This document shows positions 39,776 to 41,098 of a stretch of DNA of 41,098 nucleotides, piece after piece; the stretch's first letter is position 1; the number at the start of each line of letters is the position of its first letter. This DNA comes from a bacterium (GTDB taxonomy: Bacteria; Verrucomicrobiota; Verrucomicrobiae; Opitutales; Opitutaceae). The notes beneath the pieces are model-generated. The model was not told the origin of the DNA, searched no databases, and saw nothing but the letters and a program-made list of their open reading frames with translations. The stretch is taken from assembly GCA_021780625.1 (NCBI GenBank), contig JAJXYI010000366.1, forward strand, positions 1 to 41,098. Reading direction: 5' to 3'. The translations under genes were made by a program, and so were the position numbers.

Positions 39776-40026
39776 GATTGCAGAGCGGCAGCCGGAACCA
39801 AGCGCCCCTGTTGCCACGTTGCAGAAAGGTCACTCGTTGTCGGAGGGCAAGCCCAGAACCTAGCCCCTATCCGGAAAGCCTGCACCAGAAAACTCCGGCG
39901 CGCCCCTCGCCCAAACTGCGTTTCCTCAATCCCCTGGAGCCCCCCGGCCACCGTCCTACCCCGCCCCTTACCGTCTGCAAAATGACGATGTAACGCACCC
40001 CTCCCATTCCGCCGTCTTATCGCCGA
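39776..40026. promoter_or_regulatory. 251-bp divergent region between purA and the DUF1800 gene
   Basis: No supported gene. It must contain promoters for purA (minus) and the DUF1800 gene (plus). I see no clear -35/-10 pair or regulatory dyad. Stretches of C-rich sequence (39950-40010) are conspicuous on the plus strand. Confidence 0.3.
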
Positions 40027-41098
40027 ATGAAACCCTCCTTATGGCCGATCGCCCTGGGATGCGTCTTTTCCTGGTTTCTCCGAACGACGAGTGCTGCCCA
40101 GCTGTCGGGATCGCAAGCGCCTTCGCCGTCCACGGATGCTGCCCCCGGCTGGGGGCCCGAAGCCCAGGCTTTCCACGTGCTCAACCGTCTCGGCTATGGG
40201 CCGCGCCCCGGTGACATTCGCGCCATCGAGGGAGAAGGTGTCAAAACCTGGATAAATCGTCAGCTCGATCCACAATCGATTTCCGATCCCGTGGCCGACG
40301 CCGCCCTCGCACGCCTCGGCACCCTCGACCTGCCCTGTTCGACGCTGGTCCAAGCCTACCGCGAGGAGGCCGTGCTGCGACGCGAGAGGCAAAAACGCCT
40401 GGGGCAACAGGCGGCTGCGACGACCGACGCCGGTCCCGCGCCGCACCCAATCAAGCCCCCGCCGGTCGATCCGCCCGAACAGCTCCTGGCCACCGCATTC
40501 GCGCAGTTTCAGGAGGCCAAGCTGATTCGCGCCGTGCTGTCCAACCGACAGCTCAACGAGGTGCTGGTCGATTTCTGGTTCAATCACTTCAACGTGGACG
40601 CCCGCAAGGAGCTCGATCGCGCGACGGTCGAATCGTATGAACGCGACACGATCCGGCCCCATGTCTGGGGAACCTTCCGCGAGTTGCTCGGGGCGACCGC
40701 GCACAGCCCCGCGATGCTGGTGTACCTCGACAATTGGAAGAGTTCGCGCGTGCTCGCCATCCGGCGTCGGCCCGGCGGCCCGGTCGTCGCCAGACGCGGT
40801 CTGAACGAAAATTACGGCCGTGAGATCATGGAGCTGCACACGCTCGGCGTGGACGGAGGCTACACTCAGGACGACGTGATCCAAGTTGCGCGCTGTCTCA
40901 CGGGCTGGACGATCAATCCCGCCAACGGTTCCTTCCGGTTCCTGCGCTACTGGCACGACCAGGGGCCCAAAGTCGTACTGGGTGTCCGGATACCCCCTGA
41001 CGGAGGAATCTCCGACGGCGAGCACGTGCTCGACCTGCTCGCCTCCAGCCCGGCCACGGCCCGGCACATCTCCCGCGAACTCTGCCAGCGCTTCGTCG
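40027..41098 (+). CDS. DUF1800 family protein (partial at right edge)
   Basis: The reading frame from ATG 40027 is open to the window end (357 codons). A hydrophobic N-terminal stretch (LWPIALGCVFSWFL) looks like a signal peptide, followed by a Pro/Ala-rich linker. The DUF1800 domain starts near residue 47 with HVLNRLGYGPRPGD, followed by VLVDFWFNHFNVDARK and the strongly conserved LNENYGREIMELHTLGVDGG and YTQDDVIQVARCLTGW. DUF1800 genes are usually followed by a DUF1501 gene in Planctomycetota, Verrucomicrobiota and others; the pair has a suggested role in secreted or envelope protein processing, but the function is unknown. The next gene lies outside the window. Confidence 0.85.
   Translation, partial: MKPSLWPIALGCVFSWFLRTTSAAQLSGSQAPSPSTDAAPGWGPEAQAFHVLNRLGYGPRPGDIRAIEGEGVKTWINRQLDPQSISDPVADAALARLGTLDLPCSTLVQAYREEAVLRRERQKRLGQQAAATTDAGPAPHPIKPPPVDPPEQLLATAFAQFQEAKLIRAVLSNRQLNEVLVDFWFNHFNVDARKELDRATVESYERDTIRPHVWGTFRELLGATAHSPAMLVYLDNWKSSRVLAIRRRPGGPVVARRGLNENYGREIMELHTLGVDGGYTQDDVIQVARCLTGWTINPANGSFRFLRYWHDQGPKVVLGVRIPPDGGISDGEHVLDLLASSPATARHISRELCQRFV

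Noticed and set aside
38462..39985. 507-codon plus-strand frame opposite purA
   Set aside because: Antisense shadow of purA; composition is typical of a reverse frame and the purA motifs are clear on the minus strand.

Overview
The window looks like a chromosomal stretch from a high-GC, free-living Gram-negative bacterium. My best guess is Verrucomicrobiota, near Opitutaceae. This is inferred from the gene mix: System II cytochrome c maturation (ResB/CcsA), a PhoH-PgpH-YbeY cluster, a TonB-domain secreted protein, a DUF1800 protein, a GH26 glycosidase, a DUF4097 beta-repeat protein, and an almost complete absence of Shine-Dalgarno sequences. No rRNA, tRNA, insertion sequence, prophage or CRISPR array is visible, and base composition is even throughout.

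Layout. 1-4.1 kb (+): the tail of a calcineurin-like phosphatase, an isochorismatase-fold hydrolase, a YhaM-type OB/HD exoribonuclease and glycogen branching enzyme GlgB. 4.2-6.8 kb: a small secreted TonB-domain protein (+), FabF (-) and a HIT hydrolase (+). 6.8-10.6 kb (+): phoH, pgpH-like HD hydrolase and ybeY, an RNA/ribosome maturation and signalling cluster. 10.6-13.2 kb: an amidohydrolase (-) divergent from a double-length GTP cyclohydrolase II-like protein (+). 13.3-19.6 kb (-): a complete MarR-regulated tripartite efflux operon (marR, adaptor, RND pump, TolC) ending in an intrinsic terminator. 19.8-23.5 kb (+): a lipoprotein, resB and ccsA, closed by a terminator. 23.6-28.4 kb (+): a POT peptide transporter, an orphan cheD behind a flagellar sigma-28-like promoter, a structured intergenic stretch, KDPG aldolase and a GH26 glycosidase. 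28.4-30.5 kb (-): a four-gene envelope cassette (membrane protein, previously uncalled 58-residue lipoprotein, ICMT-like methyltransferase, DUF4097 protein). 30.8-36.4 kb: a GT4 glycosyltransferase, a GmhB-like HAD phosphatase, an M24 peptidase, a DUF192 lipoprotein, then menE and menC. 36.6-39.8 kb: guaB and purA, convergent, the two enzymes that split IMP between GMP and AMP. 40.0 kb to the end: a DUF1800 protein that runs off the window.

Most of the window is ordinary core and near-core metabolism. The parts that repay a second look are the sigma-28-like promoter and 19-codon leader ORF before cheD, the densely paired 298-bp gap between cheD and eda, the tandem GTP cyclohydrolase II protein whose second domain has lost its zinc ligands, the unusual guaB and purA sequences, the envelope cassette with its tiny lipoprotein, and the dyads around the marR start. 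I did not find one clear new multi-gene defence or mobile system.
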